A DNA stretch of 64,000 nucleotides from positions 1-64,000 of the forward strand of contig JABMNT010000121.1 of assembly GCA_013203595.1 (NCBI GenBank). The letters are read 5' to 3'. Positions within the stretch are counted from its first letter, which is position 1, and each line of letters starts with the position of its first letter. Below the pieces are notes generated by a model, which was not told the origin of the DNA, did no database searches, and was given only the letters and a program-made list of their open reading frames with translations. A program made the translations under genes and the position numbers. Shown here one piece after another: positions 35,890 through 45,164 of this stretch. This DNA comes from Rhodospirillales bacterium. GTDB taxonomy: Bacteria > Pseudomonadota > Alphaproteobacteria > Rhodospirillales > Casp-alpha2.

Positions 35890-36366
35890 ATGCTGGAAGA
35901 GAATCTAGATCGAAACTTTGGTTTCCTGACCAATGATGTTGCCCGGTTGTTGCAGAATGACTTTGACCGGCGTGTGCGCTCGCTCGGGATCACCCGGGCC
36001 CAGTGGCGTGTCCTGATGTGGGTGTATCGCACACCTGGTGTCACCCAGTCCGAACTGGCCGACACCCTGGACGTTCAAAAGGCAGCTCTCGGGCGGATGC
36101 TGGACCGACTTAACGACAAGGGCTGGATTAAACGCGAAGCCGATTCCGGGGACCGGCGCATTCGCCGCGTCCATTTATCGAAGGAAGTTAAACCGCTGAT
36201 CACAACCATGCGCAAAATTGCAGCCGAATTGCGGGCCGCCGCCATGCAGGGCATACCGGAAGCGGACCGGGAGCGCTTTGTTGATACCCTGCTTTTGGTG
36301 AAAAACAACCTGATTGCCTTCCAGGGCAATCATTCAAACGGTGCCGGGGTATCCTTGAATGAATGA
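35890..36366 (+). CDS. MarR family transcriptional regulator
   Basis: 158-aa winged-helix protein. GITRAQWRVLMWVYRTPGVTQSELADTLDV forms the helix-turn-helix, followed by GRMLDRLNDKGWIKREAD and the wing SGDRRIRRVHLSKE. It overlaps the HlyD-type gene by 8 bp and so probably controls that export gene and itself, as MarR proteins often do with efflux pumps. The inducer is unknown. Confidence 0.92.
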   Translation: MLEENLDRNFGFLTNDVARLLQNDFDRRVRSLGITRAQWRVLMWVYRTPGVTQSELADTLDVQKAALGRMLDRLNDKGWIKREADSGDRRIRRVHLSKEVKPLITTMRKIAAELRAAAMQGIPEADRERFVDTLLLVKNNLIAFQGNHSNGAGVSLNE

Positions 36367-37525
36367 AGCCTCCGCCAGCAAAACCGCATCCATGGCCCCG
36401 GCTGACGTCACCCGGCCAACCCCTGTGGAGCCCCCGGCGACAACCGGGACGCTGCGCAAATGGGTACGCCGCATTCTGCTGGCCCCCATCGTGCCGTTGC
36501 TGATTGTCGCGGGTGGCTGGGCCTACGAAAACACCGGTCGCTACATCAGCACTGAAAACGCCTATGTAAAAACCAATATCACCCCCATCACCACCATTGT
36601 TGCCGGTCCGGTTGTCGAGGTTGCCGTGCAGGAAAACCAGCACGTAAAAACCGGTGAGCTGTTGTTTCGGATCAGCCCGGATCTGTATATTTTTACCCTC
36701 GAAGCCGCCGAAGCGGATCTGGCTGCGGCGCGCATTCAGGTGGAAGGCCTTAAATCCGATCTGCGTCAGTACGCGGTCGAATTGAAGGAAGCCAGCGAAC
36801 GCATTCGTTTCAATGAATTGAAATTTGAGCGCCAGAAAACCTTGGAATCTAAGAATTTCGGCCGCCGGGCGATGATGGAGGAGGCCGAATATAATCTGGC
36901 CGCCGCCCGTCAGCACGAAAGAGCGATCCGTGAACACCGCCGCAAGGCCCTGATAAACCTGCAGGGCAACCCGGATCTGCCTGTCGAAAAGCACCCGTCC
37001 GTGCTGGAAAAAACCGCCGTCAGAAACCGGGCGGCAAAAAACCTGAACGATACCTCCGTCTATGCCCCGACCGATGGCATTATCAGCAACCTCAATCTGC
37101 GATCCAGCGAGTATCTGGAAGCCGGCGATCATGTCTTCAGTCTGGTCGAAACATCCAACCTGTGGGTTGAAGCCAATTTGAAGGAAACCCAGTTGACCTT
37201 TATCGAGGTCGGCCAGGAAGCTGAATTTGTCGCAGATTCCTATCCCGACGCGGTCTGGAAGTCACACGTCACAACCATCAGCCCTGCGACCGGTGCTGAA
37301 TTTGCCCTGCTGCCACCGCAGAATGCCAGCGGCAACTGGGTCAAGGTCGTACAGCGCCTGCCGGTTCGGTTTTCCGTGGAACAGAAGGAAGGCATGCCCG
37401 CATTACGCGCCGGCATGACCGTCACCGTATCCATCGACACCAAACGCGAGCGCACCATTGCCGGTCTGTGGCAGGATATCCTGGCCCACTATCGCGAACT
37501 GCGCGACAATCATTTCCCCTCCTGA
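36359..37525 (+). CDS. HlyD/EmrA-type membrane fusion protein
   Basis: 388 aa. A cytosolic N terminus, one membrane helix (ILLAPIVPLLIVAGGWAYENTG), the first lipoyl half (YVKTNITPITTIVAGPVVEVAVQENQHVKTGELLF), a coiled-coil hairpin, then the second lipoyl half and barrel (DTSVYAPTDGIISNLNLRSSEYL, LVETSNLWVEANLKETQL). EmrA-like adaptors link a 14-helix MFS pump to an outer-membrane channel. No EmrB or TolC gene is adjacent here, so it looks like an orphan adaptor. Translationally coupled to the MarR gene. Confidence 0.9.
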   Translation: MNEASASKTASMAPADVTRPTPVEPPATTGTLRKWVRRILLAPIVPLLIVAGGWAYENTGRYISTENAYVKTNITPITTIVAGPVVEVAVQENQHVKTGELLFRISPDLYIFTLEAAEADLAAARIQVEGLKSDLRQYAVELKEASERIRFNELKFERQKTLESKNFGRRAMMEEAEYNLAAARQHERAIREHRRKALINLQGNPDLPVEKHPSVLEKTAVRNRAAKNLNDTSVYAPTDGIISNLNLRSSEYLEAGDHVFSLVETSNLWVEANLKETQLTFIEVGQEAEFVADSYPDAVWKSHVTTISPATGAEFALLPPQNASGNWVKVVQRLPVRFSVEQKEGMPALRAGMTVTVSIDTKRERTIAGLWQDILAHYRELRDNHFPS

Positions 37526-37576
37526 CACAGCGGGCCGTCCGTCCACCACCCGCCTCCATCAAGGTTTAATCCCCCA

Positions 37577-38170
37577 ATGCTCGCCTATATTGCTGCGGTT
37601 TCGTTTCTGATCATCACGCCGGGACCCGGCGTCCTGACCACTGCCGGGGTCGGTTCCGCCTATGGATTTAAGGCCGGCCTGGCCTATATGTCGGGCATCA
37701 TCATCGGTGGCCTGATCGTCATGACATCGGTCGCCTCGGGACTGACCGCCATCGTCTTTTCGTTCCCCCCGGTCCGCTACATCCTGCTGTTCGCGTCGCT
37801 GGCCTATCTGCTTTACTTAGGCTTTCGCATCGCTACCTCGGGCGCCCGCATTGCGTTTATAGCAACCGACCGGCCGCTTGGATTCCTGAACGGCCTGGCC
37901 CTGGCCGTCATCAACCCGAAAGCCTATGCCGTCTCGACAACCCTGTTCGGTGGTTTTGCCATCCTTCCCGGCAATCCCTTGCTGGAACCGGCCGTCAAGA
38001 TCGCCGTTTTCGCCAGCATTTCCATACCTGTGCATTTTCTCTGGCTTTATGCGGGCGCATCGCTGAAACAGCTGGGCCTTGGCAGCACGGCCATGCGCCT
38101 GATCAACATTGCCATGGCCCTGGCCATGCTGATGGTTGTTGGCCTGGCTCTCTATGCCTCGGGGTTTTAG
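37577..38170 (+). CDS. LysE family exporter
   Basis: 197-aa, about six-helix protein with the LysE/RhtB opening (FLIITPGPGVLTTAGVGSAYGFKAGL), LAYLLYLGFRIA and VINPKAYAVSTTLFGGF. The family exports amino acids or related small solutes. It follows the membrane-fusion gene by 51 bp. Its stop overlaps the convergent MFS gene by 4 bp. Substrate unknown. Confidence 0.88.
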   Translation: MLAYIAAVSFLIITPGPGVLTTAGVGSAYGFKAGLAYMSGIIIGGLIVMTSVASGLTAIVFSFPPVRYILLFASLAYLLYLGFRIATSGARIAFIATDRPLGFLNGLALAVINPKAYAVSTTLFGGFAILPGNPLLEPAVKIAVFASISIPVHFLWLYAGASLKQLGLGSTAMRLINIAMALAMLMVVGLALYASGF

Positions 38171-39453
38171 GTTTCTTCACCCGGAATTTTAGGGGCGCGC
38201 AGGAACAGAACAACAAAGGCCATGGTCGCAGGAAGGATCGCCAGGTCAAGCAGCATCGGCGCAAATTCTCCAAAATAATCAAATCCATAACCCGGCAACA
38301 CCGGCCCTAAGGAGGCACCGACAACCGCAACCATCTGACCAGCGCCCTGCACGCTCCCGATATGCTTACGTCCGAAATAATGGGCAAACATGTAAGAGAA
38401 AAAAGTCATGGTCACAGCATTGTTCAAACCAAAAAACATGGCGTAAATAATGGCGGATGGCAGATCATTGACGAACGTAACCGTGACCAAAGAGCAGGCC
38501 ATTACGATCAGCCCGCCGGAAAATATCCAGTTCGCAGGAAAACGGTCCAGCAAGCGGCCAACCAGGGGAATACAAACGGCCATGGTAAAGGCGGAAATGG
38601 AAAAAACCTTGGACGCAATTTGCGGCTCTAACCCCTGGTCTGCAAAAATTGACACCTGAAAGAAATGCAGCGACGTCACCAGCATGGATAAACTGAACAT
38701 ACCGGCCGAAAGAATATAAAAGGTCGGTGTATGAAGCGCCTGATTTAACGTCAGCCCGGTAATCCTGTTTGCCGAACTGACATCGGCTGCGCTGGCATCA
38801 GCGGCCAGAATTTCACCATCCGGCCTCAGCCCCACATCCTCCGGTTTATTGATAACAAAAAAGATAATGGGAACCAGCAACAGCGCCCAGGTTGTACCGC
38901 CAAGGATAAACCAGGCCTGACGCCAGCCAAAACTGTCGATCAGCCATTGCGCCAACGGTGGGTGTATGGCCATCGATAAGGTAAAGCCCAGGCCCATGAG
39001 GCTCATGGCAAAACCACGTCTTTTGGCGAACCACTGCGAGACGATATTGACACTGCCCATCATCAGCGAGCCCTGGCCAAAAAAGCGAAGCGATGCATAA
39101 CCGATGGAAAGCCACACAATACCCGTCGACAGGCCAAACGCGAAACAGGCGCAGCCAAGTAAAATGGCGATGATCGTCATCATATGACGCGCTCCATGAC
39201 GATCAATCAATCGCCCCATCAGGGGCAGACAAACCGCGGCAAAAAGCGTTGCCCCCCCGTAGGCAGAGGCAATTTCAGTAGCCGTTATGCCCAGTTCTTT
39301 ACTAATAGGACCGACAAAAACGCTGAAGGTATGGGATTGGCCGGGGCCGCTGGCGAACATGCCGAGCGCACCGATAGCAAGAATAACCCACCCATAAAAC
39401 AACCTGGATTGAACCCGCTGCACCAGCCGTTCTCTTATATGCTCAAGCGCCAT
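38167..39453 (-). CDS. MFS transporter (monocarboxylate/OFA-like)
   Basis: 428 aa, about twelve helices. RLFYGWVILAIGALGMFASGPGQSHTFSVFVGP and LMGRLIDRHGARHMM match the OFA/monocarboxylate-porter branch of the major facilitator family; LVGRLLDRFPANW is the second-half counterpart. Probable uptake of an organic acid. An ATG at 39498 adds 15 residues, but ATG 39453 has AGGA seven bases upstream and is preferred. Next upstream on the same strand is an amidohydrolase gene. Confidence 0.88.
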   Translation of the reverse strand: MALEHIRERLVQRVQSRLFYGWVILAIGALGMFASGPGQSHTFSVFVGPISKELGITATEIASAYGGATLFAAVCLPLMGRLIDRHGARHMMTIIAILLGCACFAFGLSTGIVWLSIGYASLRFFGQGSLMMGSVNIVSQWFAKRRGFAMSLMGLGFTLSMAIHPPLAQWLIDSFGWRQAWFILGGTTWALLLVPIIFFVINKPEDVGLRPDGEILAADASAADVSSANRITGLTLNQALHTPTFYILSAGMFSLSMLVTSLHFFQVSIFADQGLEPQIASKVFSISAFTMAVCIPLVGRLLDRFPANWIFSGGLIVMACSLVTVTFVNDLPSAIIYAMFFGLNNAVTMTFFSYMFAHYFGRKHIGSVQGAGQMVAVVGASLGPVLPGYGFDYFGEFAPMLLDLAILPATMAFVVLFLRAPKIPGEET

Positions 39454-39557
39454 CACAAATCCTAAAGGGTCAATCGGGGGTTGGTTGAAAGTGAACAATC
39501 GATGTCAGAAAATATCCCTAATGAAGGCCAATTACCACACCGACTTTCAGGTTTATC

Positions 39558-40514
39558 CTACAAACGATAAAAGTCCGTGGCCGTGTCATGAAACAATGCC
39601 GACCGTTCGTCCGCAGAGCAGTCCGCAACCATATGGGCGATCGCTTTCACCTGGTCCACATAGCCGATCCTGAGCCCGGCAACCGGGAAATTGGAGGCAA
39701 ACATACAGCGATCGAAGCCAAACAGTTCGATGGCTTCGCGCACCACCCGGCGGTTATCGGGATAATCCCAGGCAGCCCCGGCAAGGCCAAGCTCGGAGAT
39801 TTTGAGAAACACATGCTCCTGTTCCGCCAGCGCCGCCATGCCCTTTCGCCATTCTGCCAGCCCCGCCTCGCTGCGGTCCCAGGCCAGACCCGTATGTTCA
39901 ACCACAATCGGCAGATCCGGATACAGGCGGCAAACCGCGGCGGCTTCCGCCAGATGCCAGAACGGGACGCGCAGGTCCCATGAAAAATTGTAGCTGCGCA
40001 ACAGCCCCAGTCCGCGGCGCCAGTTTTCATCCTGCATACTGCCCGGCTGTCCCTGAACATCGTCGCGGGTTTCGGCCGTCGGCGAGGTCACCGGTTTGCT
40101 GCGAATCCCCCGCACCACCGGAAATTGCGATTGTGCCGCCAGGGTTGCCTGGCTGTCCGCCCTGTGCAGCCAGGAATGGGCGACGATGGCGCTGGGCAAG
40201 TCGCCTGATTTAATGAGGCCGGATAACCAGCGGGTTTCCGCCAGCGGATTGTCGTGGTCGGATTCGGCTTCCACATGCACCGATTTGACGACCCGCAAAC
40301 CGCCCGTATCGGCGCGAAAATCAGCGACCGGATAGTTGCCCTTGATGGCGTCGTAATTGCCAAGCAGGAAATGCGGTTCGGGATGGTCGGTCAGCCACGG
40401 ATAATGAACCGCCTCCAGATCAAACAAATGATGATGGCTGTCTGCGATATCGAAGTCCGTATCAAGGCCTGAGAAATCAGGCAGGTTAGTGGGGTGTGAC
40501 AATGCGTGATCCAT
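39558..40514 (-). CDS. amidohydrolase family (amidohydrolase 2) hydrolase
   Basis: 318-aa TIM-barrel protein. Metal motif H-x-H in IADSHHHLFD, a later His in VVEHTGLAWD, and the closing CMFASNFPVAGL where many relatives have GSDWP. Related members are lactonases (L-fuconolactonase, 2-pyrone-4,6-dicarboxylate hydrolase). It probably hydrolyses a lactone in the cytosol; the neighbouring MFS gene may bring in the substrate. Confidence 0.87.
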   Translation of the reverse strand: MDHALSHPTNLPDFSGLDTDFDIADSHHHLFDLEAVHYPWLTDHPEPHFLLGNYDAIKGNYPVADFRADTGGLRVVKSVHVEAESDHDNPLAETRWLSGLIKSGDLPSAIVAHSWLHRADSQATLAAQSQFPVVRGIRSKPVTSPTAETRDDVQGQPGSMQDENWRRGLGLLRSYNFSWDLRVPFWHLAEAAAVCRLYPDLPIVVEHTGLAWDRSEAGLAEWRKGMAALAEQEHVFLKISELGLAGAAWDYPDNRRVVREAIELFGFDRCMFASNFPVAGLRIGYVDQVKAIAHMVADCSADERSALFHDTATDFYRL

Positions 40515-40796
40515 GAAATCGGGCCCGTTCAGCTATGCGTAAAAAAGTGATCCACGGCCAGACAATAAAGCCAGCGCTGATCCTTGCCAACTGCTATGTC
40601 CGACTGCGCAATATGCCGATAACCGGTGGCCGGCAAAGGCCGCCACGGCGCGCACAGCCGGGCTGTGATATAATCTATCCTGATCCGTCATTTCGGCGCG
40701 CTTGGTCCTTGCCTCGACAGGCCAATGCCTGCACAGTCGCAGCGAATTTAGGTGAGCGCCTGTAAACGGCACCGACAACGCAAAGGGAGACCCCCC
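40515..40796. other. 282-bp divergent intergenic region
   Basis: Between divergent amidohydrolase and dimeric-barrel genes. Only weak GC-rich repeats (GGTGGCCGGC region) and the Shine-Dalgarno AAAGGGAGA of the next gene were seen. Presumably promoters for both directions. Confidence 0.4.
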
Positions 40797-41159
40797 ATGG
40801 CCAATCCGGCAAAATATCTGTTTATTGCAAGCATGGACGTCGAGCCTGACAAGCTCGATATCTTCAATGAAGTCTACGACAAGGAGCATTGTCCGATGCT
40901 CCGCAAGGTGCCCGGTGTTGTGGCGATTTCCCGGCTTTCCCTGGAGCCCCTGAAACTGAGCATGGGCGGCAAGGTAATGGATATCGTTGCCGAGGGAGAA
41001 CCCAATTTTTCCGCCTTTTACTGGATCGAAAGTCCGGAAGTTCTGGTCAGCAAGGCCTGGGCTGACGCCATCGAGGAAGGCCGCTGGCCGGAGCAGGTAC
41101 GGCCCTACACCAAGAATCGCCGGCACGTCCTGCGCAAGGTCATGGAACCCAGTGGCTGA
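40797..41159 (+). CDS. small dimeric alpha/beta-barrel (EthD/DUF4286-like) protein
   Basis: 120 aa: KYLFIASMDVEPDKLDIFNEVYDKEHCPMLRKVPGV is the ferredoxin-like barrel start with the D-x-E-H-x-P-M motif of this group; FSAFYWIES is a central strand. Such proteins act as small-molecule-binding or decarboxylating/monooxygenase barrels in catabolic clusters. The ATG at 40797 follows GGGAGA; the frame opens 45 bp earlier without a good start. Confidence 0.78.
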   Translation: MANPAKYLFIASMDVEPDKLDIFNEVYDKEHCPMLRKVPGVVAISRLSLEPLKLSMGGKVMDIVAEGEPNFSAFYWIESPEVLVSKAWADAIEEGRWPEQVRPYTKNRRHVLRKVMEPSG

Positions 41160-41207
41160 GCCAGTGGCTGGGCCGGTGTTGCTGACAACGCGCGGAGCTG
41201 TCTAGCT

Positions 41208-42128
41208 ATGGCGTCTTCTCCCCGTATCAGCGCGGCGACGATCCCCATGGGCGGCGTCATCCTGCTGGCCGCCCTGACCCTGTTTTGGGGCGGCAACTGG
41301 CCGTTCATGAAAATGGCACTGGGAGAGATCCCGGTCTGGTGGTTTCGCACCATTTGCCTGACCGTGGGCGGCGCAAGCCTGCTGCTGATTGCCGGCCTGT
41401 CCGGCCAGATCACCCAATTGCAGCGCTACGAGATCAAACCACTGCTCGCCTGCACCGTTCTCAACGTGGTTGGCTGGCACCTGTTTTCCGCCTATGGGGT
41501 ATCGCTGATGCCGGCCGGACGGGCGGTCATCATCGCCTTCACCATGCCGGTCTGGGCATCCATACTAAGCAGTTTTTATCTGAACGAGCCGCTGACCGTT
41601 AACAAGTTCATTGCCCTCGGCCTGGGTATGGCCGGGCTGGCGGTGCTGATCGGGCCGGATCTGTGGGTTATGAAGGAGGCCCCGATCGGGGCACTTTGCA
41701 TGCTCGGTGCCGCAGTGTCCTGGGCCTTGGGCACGGTCGCCTTCAAACGCACCAACTGGACCGCGTCGACATCGGCGCTGGCCGGCTGGCAGTTGGTCTT
41801 TGCCAGCATCCCCATAACCATCGGTGCCGTATTGCTGCAGCCGATGCCCGACTGGAGTACGATCAGCCCGCGCACCTGGTATTCGATGATCTACATTCTG
41901 GCCTTTCCCATGGTGTTTTGCCAATGGGCCTATTTCAAGTCGGTACGCGCTTTTCCGGCCAGCCTGGCGGCCATCAGCACGCTCGGAATTCCCGTGGTCG
42001 GGGCTTTTTCCAGCGCCCTTATCCTCGGCGAACATATCGGGATTCAGGAGATAACCGCCCTGATCCTCGTTTGCGCAGCGCTTGGCTCTGTGCTTTTATT
42101 GCCCGCTCTTCAACAATCCAAACCTTAG
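41208..42128 (+). CDS. DMT superfamily (EamA) transporter
   Basis: 306 aa, ten helices in two EamA repeats: LTLFWGGNWPFMKMALGEIPVWWFRTICL opens the first half, AVSWALGTVAFKRTNW the second. Drug/metabolite transporter, probably an exporter of a small metabolite. It lies between two small barrel-protein genes on the same strand with short gaps. Substrate unknown. Confidence 0.88.
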   Translation: MASSPRISAATIPMGGVILLAALTLFWGGNWPFMKMALGEIPVWWFRTICLTVGGASLLLIAGLSGQITQLQRYEIKPLLACTVLNVVGWHLFSAYGVSLMPAGRAVIIAFTMPVWASILSSFYLNEPLTVNKFIALGLGMAGLAVLIGPDLWVMKEAPIGALCMLGAAVSWALGTVAFKRTNWTASTSALAGWQLVFASIPITIGAVLLQPMPDWSTISPRTWYSMIYILAFPMVFCQWAYFKSVRAFPASLAAISTLGIPVVGAFSSALILGEHIGIQEITALILVCAALGSVLLLPALQQSKP

Positions 42129-42138
42129 GGGAGGTCCC

Positions 42139-42465
42139 ATGATCCACGAACTACGTATTTATCACACAACCCCCGGCAAAATGCCGGAACTGCTCAAGCG
42201 CTTTGATACCATCACGCTTAAAATCTGGGAACGCTTCGGCATCCGCCAGGCTGGCTTCTGGACGGTGCTGGTTGGCGAAAACAACCAGGATCTCTATTAC
42301 CTGCTGGAGTGGGAATCCCTGGCCGAGCGCGAAGAAAAGTTCACCGCTTTCACGGTCGACCCGGAATGGCTGGAAAAACGCGCCGGCACGGAAGTCAACG
42401 GTCCGCTGGTGCAATCCATTACCAATACGATCCTGCAGCCGACCTCCTTTTCATCGGTTAAGTGA
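42139..42465 (+). CDS. NIPSNAP family protein
   Basis: 108 aa with the NIPSNAP signature MIHELRIYHTTPGKMPELLKRF and YYLLEWESLAEREEKFTAF. Dimeric ferredoxin-like barrel of unclear biochemical function, often found in catabolic operons. The start is ATG 42139 after GGGGAGG. Its stop TGA overlaps the GTG start of the broken msrA, so the two were translationally coupled. Confidence 0.87.
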   Translation: MIHELRIYHTTPGKMPELLKRFDTITLKIWERFGIRQAGFWTVLVGENNQDLYYLLEWESLAEREEKFTAFTVDPEWLEKRAGTEVNGPLVQSITNTILQPTSFSSVK

Positions 42466-42904
42466 GCGGACAAAGCGAAACCGCAACCTTCGGCGCAGGC
42501 TGTTTCTGGGGGTGCTCAGAACCTCGGTTGGTTTCATGGGCGGGCGCAGCGAAAACCCCACCTACGAACAGGTCTGCATCGGCAATACGGGCCATGCGGA
42601 AGTGGTGCAGGTGGTCTACCGGCCGGACCAGATCAGCTACGCGGCCCTGCTCGATCAGTTCTGGAAAATCCATGACCCGACGGCCAGGCCCGGATCCAGT
42701 CTGCAAATGGCCAGTCAGTACCGCTCGGTGATCTTTTATCATTCAGTCGCCCAGGCCGCCCTTGCCCAGGCCGCCAAAGTCCGGGCCCAGGCAGATCACC
42801 ATAACGCCATCGCCACCCAGGTCCTGCCGGCCGGCAGCTATACCCGGGCCGAAGCATTCCATCAGCAATATGAGGAAAAGCAGGCGCGCCGCAGGCAGGC
42901 CTGA
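42462..42904 (+). pseudogene. msrA: peptide methionine sulfoxide reductase A, disrupted by a small internal deletion
   Basis: The start GTG 42462 reads TATFGAGCFWG, including the catalytic Cys, then the frame changes. From about 42515 the rest continues in another frame as TSVGFMGGRSENPTYEQVC, TGHAEVVQVVY, FWKIHDPTA and SQYRSVIFYH to 42904. Compared with normal MsrA, about ten residues (the VE..FR.LPGV segment) are missing between the halves, and the loss is not a multiple of three. The junction falls in GGGGGTG (about 42508-42514), consistent with recombination between short GGGGTG repeats. The enzyme would repair oxidised methionine; this copy cannot be made full length unless the assembly is wrong. 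Confidence 0.85.
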
Positions 42905-42947
42905 GCCAATTATCCCGCCCGGATCGGTCGACCGGTAACCGACATCC

Positions 42948-43991
42948 CTACCCCGGCGTCGGCGCATCCCTGGGCAGGTATTTTTCATGCTTGAGCTCTT
43001 CCCACAGGTCATCGGGAATCGGTGCCATAACCTGGGTGAAGTTGGAGATCACCTGGTCCGGGTGATTGGCACCGGGGATCACGCTGGTGACGGCCGGATG
43101 ATGCATGGGGAACTGCAGGGCGGCGGCAGACAGGGTGACTCCGTGCGACGCGCAGATGGCAGTGATCTTCCTGACCTTTTCCATGATCTCGGGCTCTGCA
43201 TCAACGTAGCGATACAGCGCCCCGTCAACGGCACCGGTGGCAAGAATGCCGGATGCGAACACGCCGCCCAGTATGATGCCGATGTTGTTGTCGACACAAA
43301 GCGGCAGATCCTCATCCAGGCCCGGCTGGTCAAGCAGGGTATAGGGCCCGGCGTAGAGGAAATAATCCATATCAAAATGATCGATAAAACGCCGGATATA
43401 GCCGGGGAAATTGATCCCGGCGCCAATGGCTTTGATCTCGCCCCGGGCTTTCAGTTCCTCCAGTGCGCGGAAACCCCGGCCTTCGTCAAGCTGACGAAAT
43501 CCGGCAGCAACCCCGTCTTCGTCGAGCCGGTGGCGGGTATCGAGGTCATGAATGGTCAGGCAATCCACGTTGGGGATGCCTAGCCTGTTGAGGCTGTCCT
43601 CGTAGGCCCGCATAATGCCGTCGTAACTATAGTCAAAACGCAGATCAAAGGGCAGGCCGCCGCGCCAGCGTCTGGCAAAAGGCGAATTGGTTTTGAAGGC
43701 GTCGATATCAGCGGGCCGTGAATAAACCCGCCCGACCTTGGTCGACAGCACGAAGCTGTCGCGCGGTTTGGTGCGCAGAAAACCGCCAACCCGGTGTTCG
43801 CTTTTGGTATTGCCGTACCAGGGAGCCGTATCAAAGTAAGTGACCCCGCGATCAAAGGCCGCCGCCATGGTCGCGGTCGCCTGTTCCTCGCTGGTGATTT
43901 CCGTCGGATCGCCCATGGTGCCGCCGCCAAAACCCAGACGCGGCAGCCGGACGTCGGTTTTGCCCAATTGTGATGTGAATGCCGGATCCAT
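42948..43991 (-). CDS. aldo/keto reductase (D-threo-aldose/pyridoxal dehydrogenase-like)
   Basis: 347 aa. LPRLGFGGGTMG, the catalytic FDTAPWYGNTKSEHRVG (Asp, Tyr), STKVGR (Lys), LTIHDLDTRH (His) and IPGANHPDQV (cofactor). The sequence resembles the branch containing D-threo-aldose 1-dehydrogenase and pyridoxal 4-dehydrogenase, which form lactones. Downstream of the isopropylmalate-dehydrogenase-like gene on the same strand (21-bp gap). Confidence 0.88.
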   Translation of the reverse strand: MDPAFTSQLGKTDVRLPRLGFGGGTMGDPTEITSEEQATATMAAAFDRGVTYFDTAPWYGNTKSEHRVGGFLRTKPRDSFVLSTKVGRVYSRPADIDAFKTNSPFARRWRGGLPFDLRFDYSYDGIMRAYEDSLNRLGIPNVDCLTIHDLDTRHRLDEDGVAAGFRQLDEGRGFRALEELKARGEIKAIGAGINFPGYIRRFIDHFDMDYFLYAGPYTLLDQPGLDEDLPLCVDNNIGIILGGVFASGILATGAVDGALYRYVDAEPEIMEKVRKITAICASHGVTLSAAALQFPMHHPAVTSVIPGANHPDQVISNFTQVMAPIPDDLWEELKHEKYLPRDAPTPG

Positions 43992-44012
43992 TATTCTTCC
44001 CCCTCCCCGCTT

Positions 44013-45158
44013 CTAAGCCAGTGCTTTGCAAATGGCTTCCACACAATCGGCGGTGCGCGCCTCGCCGCCCACGTCCCGGGTCCGCGCCGCCCCGGAAATC
44101 AGGGCAGCAGATGTGGCCCGGCGGATGTTTTCAGCGCAGGTTATCAGATAGTCGTCATCGTGCCTGTGGCCCAGCCATTCAAGCATGCAGGCGCCGGACA
44201 GGATGGTTGCCACCGGATTGGCAATGCCCTTGCCGGCGATATCGGGCGCAGTGCCGTGCGAGGCCTGAAAATAACCATGCCCGTCGCCCAATTCGGCGGC
44301 CGCCGACATACCCATGCCGCCAACGGTAGCAGCACCCAGGTCGGACAGCAGGTCGCCGACAAAATTTTCGCTGACCACCACATCAAAGGTATCGGGCCGT
44401 TCAATCATATAGACCGACATGGCGTCGGTCAGGGCGTAGTCGGTTTCGATATCCGGATAGTCGGCCATTACTTCGTCGGCGACTTTGCGGAAAAAGGCAA
44501 AACTGCGAAGCACGTTTGACTTGTCGACGATGGTCACCCGCTTCACCCCGTCGCTGGGTGCGCCGTTGCGGGTACGGGCCAGCTCCGCCGCATAGCGGAC
44601 AATCCGCTCCACCCCTTTGCGGGTGATCACCATCAAATCCGTAGCCACCTCGTCGCCCAGCACCACACCGCCCCCGCGTGACGCATACAGGCCTTCGGTA
44701 TTTTCGCGGACAATCACATAATCGATGCTGCCGGGCTCAAACCGGCGCAGCGCCGAGGTCACACCCGCATAGAGCTTGATCGGTCGCACATTGGCATAGA
44801 GGTCCAGTTCGTTACGCAGTTGCAGGGTGAAGTCCTGACCGGCTTCGGTGCCGTCCGCATAAAGCACACCGGGCAGGCCCGCCGCCCCGTGCAGGATGGC
44901 ATGGGCACTGCGGCAGGCCTCCAGGGTTTCCTTCGGAAAGGCGATGCCGGTCCGCGTGTAGCAGTCGGCGCCGGCTTCAAAATCCGAACAAGTGAGAGTG
45001 CGGGCCGAGCCAACCGCCGCCTTCACCACATCCAGTGCCGCCTGGCACACCTCCGGCCCGATGCCATCGCCGCCGACAATGGTCAGATTATAGGCCGGTG
45101 GCCGGTTGGCCGTTTCCGTGGGCGTCATGGCAGTATCCAGTTCCAGGGTTTTAAGCAT
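44013..45158 (-). CDS. isocitrate/isopropylmalate dehydrogenase family enzyme
   Basis: 381 aa. IVGGDGIGPEV, the substrate loop LRNELDLYANVRP, the Tyr of RENTEGLYASR, the Lys in VDKSNVLR, Asp pair in ENFVGDLLSDLGA, and HGTAPDIAGKGIANP. Members include 3-isopropylmalate, tartrate/D-malate and homoisocitrate dehydrogenases. No leuC/leuD is nearby and a GntR regulator is divergent, so a tartrate/malate-type catabolic role is more likely (inference). The ATG 45158 lacks a clear Shine-Dalgarno; ATG 45128 is an alternative. Confidence 0.88.
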   Translation of the reverse strand: MLKTLELDTAMTPTETANRPPAYNLTIVGGDGIGPEVCQAALDVVKAAVGSARTLTCSDFEAGADCYTRTGIAFPKETLEACRSAHAILHGAAGLPGVLYADGTEAGQDFTLQLRNELDLYANVRPIKLYAGVTSALRRFEPGSIDYVIVRENTEGLYASRGGGVVLGDEVATDLMVITRKGVERIVRYAAELARTRNGAPSDGVKRVTIVDKSNVLRSFAFFRKVADEVMADYPDIETDYALTDAMSVYMIERPDTFDVVVSENFVGDLLSDLGAATVGGMGMSAAAELGDGHGYFQASHGTAPDIAGKGIANPVATILSGACMLEWLGHRHDDDYLITCAENIRRATSAALISGAARTRDVGGEARTADCVEAICKALA

Positions 45159-45164
45159 TTACGT

